From assembly GCA_029891345.1 (NCBI GenBank), contig CM057000.1, positions 135,562,163 through 135,626,162 of the forward strand: a stretch of 64,000 nt of DNA, in the 5' to 3' direction. The DNA comes from Dryococelus australis (taxonomy: Eukaryota; Arthropoda; Insecta; Phasmatodea; Phasmatidae). Of this stretch, positions 22,639-33,600 are shown in pieces. How positions within the stretch are numbered: the stretch's first letter is position 1; every line of letters starts with the position of its first letter. The notes beneath the pieces were generated by a model. That model made no database searches. It saw nothing but the letters and a program-made list of their open reading frames with translations, and had not been told where the DNA came from. The translations under genes and the position numbers were made by a program.

Positions 22639-23189
22639 CCAAAAAGTTATTGTGCACCCGTGAAGATAGGTAACTCAGTACCTCAGTTGACTTGTGTTTC
22701 ACGGCCTTCGGCGTAGGGCCGCTGGTGTTTGTCCGTGGTAGCATCAACACACAGGCATATTGTAACATTCTGGATAATGAAATGCTCCCAACATTGTGGC
22801 GTTTTTACGGAATGAACCCGTGTTACTTCCAGGATGACAATGCCAGGTGCCATGTTTCAAGGGCTACTATGCAGTGGTACGCCGACAACAATGTTCGCCG
22901 ATTGGACTGGCCTGCCCAGACCCTCGACCACAACTCTATAGTACATCTTTGGGACGAATTGTATCGCCGGGTGAGGGCTCGTCAGGCGCGGCCAAAATCC
23001 ATCGCTCAACTCATGGAATGGTTGCAAGAGGAACGGCGACGAATCCCCGTGGATGTCCTGCAGACACTCGTAGAGAGCATGCCAGACAGGGTGGCTGCTG
23101 TTATAGCCGCAAGAGGTGGCCCTACGAGATTCTAACGGGGTAACAACCACCGAGCGAACATTGTGGATAAGTGCCCAATTACTTTTTGG
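22639..23189 (+). mobile_element. Internally deleted Tc1-like transposon
   Basis: The 551-bp element is bounded by CCAAAAAGTTATTGTGCAC and its inverse GTGCCCAATTACTTTTTGG, each next to a TA (22637-22638, 23190-23191). TA duplications and the encoded transposase fragment place it in Tc1/mariner. The usual autonomous length is about 1.2-1.7 kb, so roughly the 5' half of the transposase is deleted. It is not autonomous. Confidence 0.88.
22692..23135 (+). pseudogene. Tc1-like transposase, C-terminal fragment with lost catalytic Glu
   Basis: 147 open codons, the first a TTG inside the old frame. The order of motifs is that of the Tc1 DDE domain: CFTAFGVGPLVFVRG, then FQDDNARCHVS holding the second catalytic Asp (residue 49), then HLWDEL preceded by NSIV where family members have NPIE. 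The Glu position (residue 84, 34 residues after the Asp, as in DD34E) is Val, codon GTA at 22941. The C terminus ends in a typical VESMPDRVAAVIAARGG block. The N-terminal DNA-binding domain and first Asp are absent, so the protein is dead. Confidence 0.92.
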
Positions 23190-23298
23190 TAGATTGTGTA
23201 TTTTGCTACTGGCTGACTTGCAGGAACGCCTGTCAACACACCCTCGCTCTACCTAGCTCCTCTCATCGCAAGTGCTCCAAGACAGCGCTCCGTCAACC

Positions 23299-23326
23299 CA
23301 TGGTGCGGGTTCGAGTCCCGTGCCCG
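23299..23326 (+). other. Isolated tRNA T-arm-like sequence
   Basis: GGTGCGGGTTCGAGTCCCGT is followed by GCCCGC and can form a T-stem-loop with a perfect B box. No A box or anticodon arm is visible upstream at the right distance, so this is a tRNA remnant or a chance hairpin. Confidence 0.35.
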
Positions 23327-23365
23327 CAACAGCGTGCTCAGAAGTTTGCACTTTCGCAGTTGTAG

Positions 23366-24547
23366 AAGTGTGAAAGGTTACGTCGGGCCGAAAGTAATAT
23401 TTACTACTTTTAAACTATTTTAAACACCAGGACTGCTTAAAATATTGCACATTAATAACAAAGTATATTTCATTAAAAATCATACTCATGAAAATTAGAG
23501 ACATTTTAATTAAATATTTCCCTTTCTATACCTTAACACGCCGAGTCCATGGTAGACCTATAGCATGTTTTAGCTAATTTTAGTAGAAGGATAATATCAG
23601 ATTTTAATTAACCATTCGGCATGAAGTGGAGAAGGTAATAATACAGTTTAGCCTATCTGTTTGGCGTTCGAATCCATTCATTGCGTATTTCCGGTTATTT
23701 GGTAACGACACCGTCTACAGCCACAGATAAAAACGCTCAACCTATACAAAGCGTTGTATTTACGTTAAATTTCAGTTCTCGGCAGTTAACATAACTGCGT
23801 AGCGCGCAGTTACAGCGTGATAGGAGATCGTAAAAGTCACGAAACTCCACAGCAATTAATTTCATAATACGAGTAGCTTCATTATGAGCGAGCGATTGCA
23901 ACTCGATGATTAACCCTAATTTAATTGTGACCGGACAGGGCAGGTAACTCAATTAGTTCTGCTCCCATCGCCAACAGGAAACGATGTCACTGTCATTACC
24001 GAAAGGGTTTTTTATAGTTATACTCAAAATTATGAAATGCATGGCAATCATTGAATCACACAGACGTTTCTTTTAGCGAGGCCATTAATTCAAATACGCA
24101 TGTGTTTAGTGGAGTGTTTCCAAATTCTACAGGGTACAGTTGACTGTAATTTGAACCTGTTTATTTTGCTGCTCACGAAAAGATTCTATGTAACATTTTC
24201 TTTTTTTTTGGGGGGGGGGGGGGCGACTAGTTAAAATTGGTCGAATTCAAGGGAAAGTAAAATTTTTGGTCTCGAAAACTGTTTTAAAATTCTGTATTGA
24301 CTATGACATGCTAAACTCGGAACGTTTGAAAATACCGCTTGTATCAGGAGTATTTTATACTTCCTTTAACATATACAACTCGATGTTAATCAAAGGTGTT
24401 CAGTACAATCAATACAGATTGTCACACATGGCCCCGTAATGCGACACCTGTTCCAACAATACCTGTGAAGGAGGCCATATGCAAGTTTACAAAACTGAAT
24501 AACCATATCAGCGAGACGGAATGTAATTTCTAAACATCAATAATAAA
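23366..24547. other. AT-rich intergenic sequence
   Basis: Holds a G run at 24210-24223. No coding or repeat structure recognised. Confidence 0.4.
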
Positions 24548-25073
24548 ATGCAGAGAACAACAGAAAATGTGGGTCCAGCAGACATCAGGACATTCGAGAC
24601 TAAATTCAACGAATTATTAGCAGACTCCGCCTACAGTGGGGCCACGGTGGCTGGGCGGTTAGCCTGCTCGCCTCCCACCAAGGCGATCAGGGTTCAATCC
24701 CCGGTCGGGCCACTCCGGATTTTCGCTCATGGGAATCGTGCCCGGTCGATGCCGGAGGGTTTTCTCGGGGATCTCTAGCTTTCCCCCGCCCTTTCATTCC
24801 GGAGCTGCTCCATACTCACCTCAATAATCCTCATCGGCTCTCAAGAACTCGATGTTAAGAGTCTTCGAAATTTCTTCACTCACTCACTTCGCCTACAGCG
24901 GGAGCCAATCAGAAATAATTACGACACACACACATGGAGGGACGCGAAGTGTATTCGGTAATGCGTCCATGTTTTCGCGTAAGAAGATAAAGCTGGAACT
25001 TGGTGATCAGATTTGGATGTATCGTAAATTAGTTGATCCTATTGGTGATATGCATATTCTTAGTTATGTGTAA
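24548..25073 (+). pseudogene. 87-codon ORF interrupted by a SINE
   Basis: Codons 1-31 are 24548-24640 and codons 32-87 are 24903-25070, with a TAA at 25071. Removing the SINE and one copy of its 13-bp duplication restores a single ATG-to-stop frame; the duplicated sequence is read as AYSG on both sides. A TGCAG just at the ATG could be a splice acceptor, and an AATAAA lies at about 25089, so this may be a terminal exon or a retrocopy. Ends KLELGDQIWMY then DPIGDMHILSYV. I do not recognise the family. As it stands the SINE adds 45 codons and a stop at 24776. Confidence 0.45.
24641..24889 (+). mobile_element. Full-length SINE (family S1) with 13-bp duplication
   Basis: 249 bp. tRNA-like head GCCACGGTGGCTGGGCGGTT and B box GGGTTCAATCC, body TTTTCTCGGGGATCTCTAGC, GAGCTGCTCCATACTCACCT, and tail TTTCTTCACTCACTCACTT. 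Flanked by CGCCTACAGTGGG (24628-24640) and CGCCTACAGCGGG (24890-24902). Confidence 0.93.
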
Positions 25074-25089
25074 TTGTATTTCCATCCGT

Positions 25090-25496
25090 AATAAATGGCA
25101 TTGAAAGTAAATAATTGTATTTCGTTATTATTGTTTTTTTTTTATTTTACGTGTATATTATTTTATTATGCCATTACATTCGATTTCGTTTAAATGGCGT
25201 TCACTTATTGTTTAATAATATTTCGTATTCGTGTGAAAGGAGAATATTTAATTTCATATAGTGTTATTAAAAGAAATATCACCCATACAAATAACCCAAA
25301 ACAAACCTGCTGCCTGCACCAAAAAGGAACACAGTGTTACACATGTAACAATTAAAATCTGGACATCCAGTGATACATGTAATATTGTGATACATTTACA
25401 TAAACAGTAGTCCATGTGACATAATAAAAGTTATTCATTAAATGGAAATTTGGATTCAGTTCGAACTGTTATTATGTGGTGTTTCATTGTCCACAT

Positions 25497-25542
<46 letters not shown>

Positions 25543-25884
25543 GGTTTGTATTCAGATCAAAATAATAAATTTGTGTTGCAATCAATATGTTTAGTATAAT
25601 TGAGTTCTGCATATAGTATATGTTGTAATATCATTGGAATTATTTAAATCGGTCAGGTAGTTTAGTAGTTATTAATTTTTGTAATTGTCAGGCGGTACTT
25701 AACCTCAAAGTGGGCGCCATGTAGCGCCGCCCGTACAAGAACTTCATACGAGAGGCGCGGAGCTCCAGCAGCTAACATGCCAGGTTGTAGCGAGTGTCCA
25801 GGGGAGTGATCGGCGACCGGGCGAGGATCCGGTGATGATCTGGGTAGAGGGTCCGGAGTGGGAGACTGGGTGAGTCCTAACTAA
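25090..25884. other. AT-rich intergenic sequence with a TA microsatellite
   Basis: Contains the (TA)n run at 25503-25539 and a GC-richer patch at 25720-25880 without motifs. Confidence 0.4.
25503..25539. repeat. (TA)n microsatellite
   Basis: About 18 uninterrupted TA units. Confidence 0.95.
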
Positions 25885-26470
25885 GGCCGGTTCCCAACTC
25901 GAAAGTGTGCTCACTCTCTCTCTCTGGCTCACTTTAGCGGATTGAGACTTGTGCCCTCTGTAAGCCTTCGGCATTATTTCTGACAGGAAAAGTAATAAAT
26001 AGTGAAAAATAAAATATTGCTGGCTATTAACTTTCCTCGAAAAAACTATACAGTATTTTATGAAATAGTAATTTGTTAAATTTTTTGCATGATTAAAAAC
26101 ATAATTGTTATGTGCAAATCACAGTTGATAATCACACAATTGACCTAAATGAAACATGAAACATGTTATGTTTCATATCAAACGGAATATTGCTGTCATT
26201 ACACATTTCACAATCGCAATGATTAAGCTAAGTCGAAAAAAATTTTCTGACACTGCTTTAGAAACAACAAACTATATATGGATGTTTGAGGTTAGAATTA
26301 AAAAAAAAAAAAAATGGCTGCTAGAGAGGGTGCAAGAGTGAGCACAGAGTGCACATTGTCGTTCACTCTCCCTCTTGCACTCTCTCTACGGTATTGGGAC
26401 AACAGAGAGGACTCTGTGTGACGTCAAGAGTGAGCGAGAGAGTACTCTCTCGGCGAATAGGGACACGGCC
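25885..26470. mobile_element. Harbinger-like MITE (family F)
   Basis: Termini GGCCGGTTCCCAACTCG and the inverse CGAATAGGGACACGGCC, flanked by TAA (25882-25884 and 26471-26473), as in PIF/Harbinger elements that duplicate TWA. Subterminal GAGTGAGC and CTCACTCT words form further inverted repeats. 586 bp, no transposase. Confidence 0.75.
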
Positions 26471-26631
26471 TAAATCTTTTTCACTCTTTTAAAAATAACC
26501 TTTCCTTTCTTCCCTTATTCCGCGAACCTTACAATTGGACCTTCTCTATTACGTGTTACTTATGTTAGAATTGTTAAATAAACAAATTACTTAAAATTTG
26601 ATATAATCTTCTCTAGCCTTAACTTTCTATA

Positions 26632-26859
26632 TAGGCTGTTCAAGATAAAGTGGGCGTTTTTTCAGGCCCTCTCAACAGGCTAATAAATATGTTTTTTTTT
26701 TGCAGGCTCAGACATTTACTTTCGAGAATGGTGAAAGTATATACCGTACTTAGTCGAATGATAATGCTGCTATTAAAAAGTGGCGGGAAGATAAAAACTG
26801 GCTTAAAAGAGAACTTTGGAAGGGCCTTAAAAAGTGCTCACTTCGCCGTGAATATCGTA
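26632..26859 (+). mobile_element. Family B MITE, copy 3
   Basis: 228 bp with TA on both sides. Left end TAGGCTGTTCAAGATAAAGT; right end eroded (GCCGTGAATATCGTA). Internal sequence matches other B copies. Confidence 0.82.
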
Positions 26860-26861
26860 TA

Positions 26862-28389
26862 TTTCTGTTTCTTATTCCCGTAGGAGTAAGATTATAACAA
26901 GATGCACTTTGATTAAATTTCTAATTAAATATTTCAGTGTCGGAAATCTAGGACACAAATTTTATTTATATTGTTTATATAGCATTTAGTTATTTTTTTA
27001 ATTATTTCTTCTTTTTTTGTGATATTATGGAAGTTGTTCAGAATACGAATATGTAGGTGGAAAATAAAAATTCTTAATTTAAAAAAATTAAAAAAAGTTG
27101 TTTTATAAATTGGAAAATAGTAGTTGAATGCATATGTAGTTGACTCTATTGCACTAGTCTAGCTGAACAATTTAGAGGAATTGTAAAATAATTATAGGTG
27201 GGTGACAAAAACGTTATTTCAACACTGGTTGCAGTTCCTCCGCAAAAGACCAGAATATTTCTGTGAACTCGTAAGGATGAAAGTGTACGGATCGTTGACT
27301 CTGAGTGCAGCAAGTTGTCAATTATTATTATTTCCTTTACCTCACCTTGTTGCCCTTTCACAGCGCTCTAGCGCCTGAACCATTTGTAAGAAAATTTAAC
27401 TGATCTAATGCATTTTGTACAAAATTTTATCTACTTTAATTTTGAATAATGTGGTATTTTCGATGAAACTCGTAGTTTTCGAGATGTAAGCGGAATAAAA
27501 AAAGTGCGAAATTTCTAGGGTTTTTTTTTTTTTTGCAGTTTTCTCTGTGAAGCCAACATTTCTCGAGGTGGCAAACATAAAATTCGAATTCAGCACCCCA
27601 AAATCATATAGAATCGATGAGAAAAAATTTCCTGAATTTTTCCCTGGATCAGGCCCTTTCGACTGGACTATTTGAGCTTATCGTCGAATACTGGATTGCA
27701 CGCACAATCACTTATATTGGGGAAAAAAACTCCATAGTTACAGGAGAACTGTTATCTTCGCTGTAATGAGATATATTACTTTATCTACTACTTACAGATT
27801 TCTACCTACTGGTTAACTATCCGTGTGTTCAGGCAATGCCATGAAAAAAAATTCACGCACATGCCTATGGCTTATCAAATATTTTCGTTTCTCTTTGGTG
27901 GGCTGAGGGAAAGAAAAGAGAGAGGGTTTGCGGGGGGAGGGGGGTGAAGTACAAAAGTAAAGATGTATGAACTTTTTTTTTTTCGAGGGTGCGTCGATTT
28001 TCGAGTGCATGTCACGACTACAGCGGCACATTTGGAACGATGTCAAAACGAGCCCGCGTATGGATGTCGTTCTATTAATTCAATTGCCCTGTGGAGTTGG
28101 TGTTGCGAAACGCTGTTTCGCCCCGCTCCGCGAACACAATACTTCAACACGATGGGGTGTAGGGAGGGGTGGTTTGTCGAGAGGGTGAGTGGGGTGCCCG
28201 CAAGGGGGACGGGAGGGGTGGGATTGACTACGATGTTACCAACTCAGTGGATTTCCCGCCAGATTTGGTGTATTTAACTCCTAGCTAGTGGGCAGAATTA
28301 TTTTCTAGTAGCCAGTGGATAATCCAGCAGGAATTTTAAAAATTGTCAGTGGAACGTGGGGGAAATTTTTCTGTGAGGGAAGAAAATAT
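26862..28389. other. AT-rich sequence with a GC-richer island
   Basis: 26862-27960 is AT-rich with T and A runs. 27990-28230 is GC-richer with G-rich purine tracts; two overlapping frames open there but neither has a recognised motif. Confidence 0.4.
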
Positions 28390-28393
28390 TTAA

Positions 28394-28689
28394 CCCTTTC
28401 AGACCCAATTTAATTTACGGTTTCAAGTGAGGCGAACAAAACATTTTATGATGCGTGCTGCACTTAAGTCGACATAACACTTGTTTTGTTGCCACAGCCA
28501 ATGAGCTGTAGGCTATATGTTTGGCTACAGTAATATGAACCAATGATGATTTAGACGAGTAAGGTGGTTTGCGAACCGTTTACCGATAGGTAAGATGATC
28601 GGCCGTTGAGCTACGCAGTGTGCAGTACAGACAAAAACCTACCTACACGAACGTAATGTACTTAACTGTGTACACTGGGTCTGAATGGG
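28394..28689. mobile_element. piggyBac-like MITE (family K)
   Basis: Left end CCCTTTCAGACCCA and right end TGGGTCTGAATGGG are inverse with one mismatch. TTAA lies on the left (28390-28393) and ATAA on the right (28690-28693), a likely mutated TTAA. TTAA duplication and CCC termini are characteristic of piggyBac. 296 bp, non-coding. A fragment of the same family lies at 18565-18653. Confidence 0.82.
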
Positions 28690-28693
28690 ATAA

Positions 28694-29578
28694 TTAATTA
28701 AAATATCAATAATCAATTTTTACTAACTGATAATTACTTCCTGTTCTAGTTGGTTGCATGTTGGTGGTAAAATTTCGAAATACCCCATAAGGTTAATAAA
28801 AGAGCTAGCACTGTAGAAATTTAAAAAGCTTTCGAAAAAGAAGCAATGTCTGAGTGTGCTCAGATTAAATAAGCTGCTGAAGTGGCTTATATGAAATAGT
28901 TTCGAACTACCTCTAACCAAAATATCTCTTAGTTATTATTACATTTAGTGGAGTTAATGACATGCAGTGTGTGTGTATACATTGGTGAACTTTTAACAGC
29001 AATAAAATACAAAATTGTAAATTGTGAAATAAACGTGGGAATTATATAGAAGAAAAGCTATTTAGGCTACGCGTGAATTATATATATATTATATATATAT
29101 ATGATGTGTTTTAAAAATTTTTAGAAATATTTTACTTTTGTTTTTTTACGTTTGTTGTGAACAAATTATATTAATATTGTCTTTATTCAGAGACTCATGA
29201 AGTGCAGTTTTATAATCTAGTGGAGTGTGGTGACCTACCTAGTGGAATTCTCAGTCTACATGTTGGCAGGAGTGACTCGACAGGGGGGGGGGGGTACTAG
29301 GGGCTGCGCGGGAGCAAGCCAACGAACCGGGAGCACCAACACGAACACCCGGGAGTGCCAACCTCGCCGTCTGGAGCACGCGCACAACAAACACGCACGC
29401 ACGCACACACACACACACACATACGCAGGAGGGAGTAGTCGTGTTATGATTAGTCGGGCGACACACACACGCCCATCCCTACAACCACACTCGCGGGCTT
29501 GCCTTTCACTCTCCTCGCGTCGCAGTTTCTTGCGATGCTCTCAAGGCGAGCGGCGTCTTCTTCGCTGTGTTTGAAAGG
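28694..29578. other. Intergenic sequence with low-complexity tracts
   Basis: Includes AT dinucleotides near 29078-29102, a G run at 29283-29294 and CA repeats at 29391-29422. The ORFs over the CA repeat are low-complexity artefacts. Confidence 0.4.
29391..29422. repeat. (CA)n/(GCAC)n microsatellite
   Basis: CACG units grading into uninterrupted CA. Confidence 0.9.
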
Positions 29579-29579
29579 A

Positions 29580-29815
29580 GGTCACGGCGGCTGAGCGGTT
29601 AGCCTGCTCGCCTCCCACCAAGATGAACCGGGTCCAATCCCCGGCCGGGTAACTCTCCGGGCTTCTCGCATGTGGAAATTTTTCTCGGGGATCTCCCGCT
29701 CACCCCGCCTTTGCATTCCGGCACTGCTCCATTGTCGCCTAATTTCATCCTCCTCGGCTCTCGAGACCTCTTTGTAAGGAGCAGCCCAAAACCTCTCAAC
29801 TCAACACAACTCATT
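29580..29815 (+). mobile_element. SINE (family S1), near full length
   Basis: Head GTCACGGCGGCTGAGCGGTT, B box GGGTCCAATCC, then a body shortened by about 20 bases, TCTCGGGGATCTCCCGCTC, CATTCCGGCACTGCTCC and tail AACCTCTCAACTCAACAC. Target duplication not clear. Confidence 0.88.
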
Positions 29816-29858
29816 AGCTGGGCGAGAGAGTAATAAATTAAAGGAGGACTGATTCGTA

Positions 29859-30203
29859 TGGTCCATTCACACTTTTCTGAAGCCCTGCTGAAGTACTACT
29901 TCCAGGATATTCCTCTGCCTCGTGCAAACAAAGCTTAACCGGTTCTAGAACGTTACATCAAAGGGACAGCGCAACGCATAATATAGTGCATAATAGCTAT
30001 ATTTAACTAGGCATTACCAACACATATCCTCCCTGTTTTTGTTCATGTTAATCATAAATTAAATATTATAATTTATAGATAAAATATGAGTATAAGTTCA
30101 ATGTATCAAATAATAAATTACGAAAAAAACTAACCACGTCATTGCGTGCGGTGATATTTCTAAGGTTCGATACAAAAAGTATGAAGAAACTGCGAATAGA
30201 CTA
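29859..30203 (+). mobile_element. Family C MITE
   Basis: Left end is shortened (TGGTCCATTCACACTTTTC); right end GAAACTGCGAATAGACTA. Body: GCCCTGCTGAAGTACTACTT, ATCAAAGGGACAG, GGCATTACCAACACA. Confidence 0.75.
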
Positions 30204-30943
30204 TACAGTTTCTAATCGTGTCATCTCTGCTGTAGCCGTTCGCATATAATAATCAATTTTTTTTTAAACGTGAATATGCCTTTAAATTTGCGACCATAGT
30301 GGGAGGCAAGCCAGAAAATCCGATGATAGCAAAATCGGAGGATAGAGTTCGGCATTGCAGCTCCGAATCTATATACTACATTCAAAATTCAATTACACCA
30401 CTTTATTGCGAAAGGATCAAAGAATATGTTACGTTGAATGAGGACTTCAAAACATCGCGGAAGGGCGGGTGGTAGGGGGAGGGGGGGGGGGGGAATGCCC
30501 CGCAATTTTTAGTTCGTTTCGTCGCGTCTCGTAAGTTCCGCGCAGTATAACTTTTGGCTACGAGAAGCTACGACGCTTGTTTAAGTTTCAATCGACAGCT
30601 CTCGTCAATATCAATCGATTACGTGTATAAAAAGTTTGTGTGGCGTAGCTATGATGAAATTGTATGAGTTTAATGTAAAAAATTAAGAAAACTTAACACA
30701 ATTTCGGCTCATACTCGTCAAAAGCCAAGTCGAAATACAGAACTCGTATACGGTTGGAAAGAGTATTTAAAAAAAAAATCCAGTGATACCCGTAAAACCC
30801 CATATGACCGAGTGAAGCGGTGCCGGGAACGTAAAATAAACATCAAGGCGTCCGAGCGCGTAAACGTAGACGTATTCTCGCAAAACAAACGGCCGTGTCC
30901 CTAACACAGCCACACCCCAATTTTTTTGAGCTCTTACTTGTTA
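30204..30943. other. Unassigned intergenic sequence
   Basis: Contains a G run (30475-30493). Nothing else recognised. Confidence 0.4.
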
Positions 30944-31338
30944 TAGTCAATTCGTGGGCTATTCACACGTTTTGTATCAAACGTGTGAAATATTACCCCA
31001 TGTTTTATTAATTCGGTTGTTTCCTAAATGTGGCATGTGTCACAAGTGTTTATATTTTGTGTTATAAGAAATTGGACTTTTACTTTTTTTTATTTGTTAA
31101 TCATAACATTTTATTAATGATTAATATGAGTAAAACCAGAGAGAATATAGGTGTGTTGATAATGCCTAGTAAGAAATATTTCTTATGCAAATTACTATTT
31201 TACTAAATGAGCAAGAATACGGTGCGTTGTCCCTTTGGCGTAATACTTTAACCTTAGCTTTGTTTTCACGAGGCGAAGGAATCGGCTGAAAGCATAACTT
31301 TGGCAGTGCTTTAGAAAAGTTGTAAGTAACCGTGACTG
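30944..31338 (-). mobile_element. Family C MITE, reverse, ending in a minisatellite
   Basis: Left end TAGTCAATTCGTGGGCTATT; body shares CCCCATGTTTTATTA, GATAATGCCTAGTAAGAAAT and GCGTTGTCCCTTTGG with the reverse of other C copies. The far end AAGTAACCGTGA is the family terminus, but instead of closing with ATAGACTATA the sequence passes into the 32-bp tandem array. Confidence 0.8.
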
Positions 31339-32096
31339 AACTACGGATAGTAATATAGTCACCGTGACTGAACTACAGATAGTAATATAGTCACCGTGAC
31401 TGAACTACAGATAGTAATATAGTCACCGTGACTGAACTACAGATAGTAATATAGTCACCACGACTGAAGTACAGATAGTAATATAGTCACCGTGGCTGAA
31501 CTACAGATAGTAATATAGTCACCGTGACTGAACTACAGATAGTAATATAGTCACCGTGACTGAACTACAGATAGTAATATAGTCACTGTGACTGAACTAC
31601 AGATAGTAATATAGTCACCGTGACTGAACTACAGATAGTAATATAGTCACCGTGACTGAACTACAGATAGTAATATAGTCACCGTGACTGAACTACAGAT
31701 AGTAATATAGTCACCGTGACTGAACTACAGATAGTAATATAGTCACCACGACTGAAGTACAGATAGTAATATAGTCACCGTGACTGAACTACAGATAGTA
31801 ATATAGTCACCGTGACTGAACTACAGATAGTAATATAGTCACCGTGACTGAACTACAGATAGTAATATAGTCACAACGACTGAACTACAGATAGTAATAT
31901 AGTCACCGTGACTGAACTACAGATAGTAATATAGTCACCGTGACTGAACTACAGATAGTAATATAGTCACCGTGACTGAACTACAGATAGTAATATAGTC
32001 ACCGTGACTGAACTACAGATAATAATATAGTCACCGTGACTGAACTACAAATAGTAATATAGTCACCGTGACTGAACTACAGATAGTAATATAGTC
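31329..32096 (+). repeat. 32-bp minisatellite, exactly 24 units
   Basis: The unit is 32 bp: ACCGTGACTGAACTACAGAT followed by AGTAATATAGTC. 768 bp hold exactly 24 units with no indel. Variant units are few: ACCACG...GAAGTAC in units 5 and 14, ACAACG in unit 18, GGCTG in unit 6, ACTGTG in unit 9, CGGATAG in unit 1, and G-to-A changes in units 22 and 23. It begins inside the terminus of the family C MITE. Confidence 0.97.
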
Positions 32097-33172
32097 AGTA
32101 AAGCTACAATTAATTCAGAATGTTTGGAAAACTGTTATCTGTGACCTCTTTATTAATTTCTAATGTTTATCTAAACTGTACTCAAACATTTCAAATGTCG
32201 CTGTATAACGTGGTTCATAGCCATTGACCAAAACAGATAATGTCGTTATAATAAATGCGATTGAAAACTGTACTGTGGTATTGGTAACTAAAACCATTTA
32301 TGAAAGTACTAATTAAAATCATAGCAATGTTGAGAAAAATGTATAGAATTCTATTACGGCCGTGTTCATGTCCATTGTTATAAAGCAAAATCGAAATAAT
32401 TTAATGAAATGGTTAGTGAATTAAATTCAAGTAAACTTTTACAGTTACATTTCCCTCCGTTAGTACATTTGCGGTTTCGCGAATTATTTTGTAACATTAA
32501 ACGTAGAACACCAAGCGTGGAACGTAATACTTATAAAGCAAGTAAGACAACGCCGTAAATAAAGGTAATCATACTCAGCTGAGGAACGTTAACAGGAATC
32601 TTTATGGCAACCTTCAGACTTGGGCTAAATATAGTGACAATAAGCACATTATCCAGATATCACTTGAAGTATATGCTGGGTGAAAATTAGAATAAATAGC
32701 TCGTCCCCTGGCTTACCCTTCACGCCATCTGATTTTTATATGACAGTCTCGCCTCAGCTACGTTATCAAGACGCAAGAAATAGCATGATTTCTATCTATC
32801 GCTCATACTCAATGTGAATTGCTATAATTTCACATCAACTTATGTACTGAAAGGTTTGTTTGAGAAATATTTTCAATCGATATTTAAAAAAAAAATGGTG
32901 CATTATGTCAATAAAAAACTGGTGAATGATTGCCATATTCACGGAATACTAGTTCTGTGTTAGAAGCAACCGTGTATTTAAACAAATCTTTCGGACCGAC
33001 TTTAATTAACGCCTTTAGGTGCTGCAAAGAAGATTCTTCATGAGTGCTGTTCTTAAGCCAACACAGTATTTTCCAGAATTCACATGAAGCTCATAACTTA
33101 GGGGGTAACTCATGATTGTAGAGCAATGTGGGGTAGATAAATATAAAGAGCTAAGGTTACTAAAGGCTGTTC
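32097..33172. other. AT-rich intergenic sequence
   Basis: Nothing recognised. Confidence 0.4.
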
Positions 33173-33585
33173 ACGATAAAGTGAGCACTTTTGAAATGAA
33201 CCTTAGAAAAAAAGTCACCGCCCCGGCATGCGTATATTTAAACGGGAGCTCCGACTGACATTCGCCCAGTAAAGTTGATTACGATGGAAGGAAAGTAGTT
33301 CCATGTATTAACGTAGAAATAAAAGTGTTAGGTAACCATTTTTGGTAACTTAGATTATTTCTTTCGCATTCTGTTTTCCTTAATGCATCGAAGTGTAAAA
33401 ATTAGCATGTTTATAAAATATTTGCTTTACTAATAATTTCACAGTTTTACTTCACCGACGTAAGAATACAGTGATGAGGCTCATGGCAATGTTAATCTTA
33501 CATAAGGCGGAATAATACACATCGTGCATACAAGTAGATCTTAAGCAGGGATTTCAAAAGTGCTCAGTTTACCGTGAACAGCCTT
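33173..33585 (+). mobile_element. Family A MITE, reference copy
   Basis: 413 bp flanked by TA (33171-33172, 33586-33587). Left end AAGGCTGTTCACGATAAAGT, right end the inverse CAGTTTACCGTGAACAGCCTT. Internal landmarks are GAAAAAAAGTCACCGCCC, CCCAGTAAAGTTGATTACGA (where other copies carry insertions), CTTAATGCATCGAAGTG, GTGATGAGGCTCATGGCAAT and AAGTAGATCTTAAGCAGGG. No coding capacity. Confidence 0.92.
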
Positions 33586-33600
33586 TATATGGTTATATAA

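Noticed and set aside
22692-22694. Start codon of the transposase frame
   Set aside because: It is a TTG within the middle of the conserved domain; the real start was deleted with the 5' part of the gene.
29227-29574. 115-codon frame and overlapping minus-strand frames
   Set aside because: They depend on a CA/GT microsatellite and a G run; residues are low-complexity His-Thr or Cys-Val runs.
31329-32096. CRISPR-like array
   Set aside because: Units are directly contiguous 32-mers without unique spacers, in a eukaryotic repeat context; it is a minisatellite.
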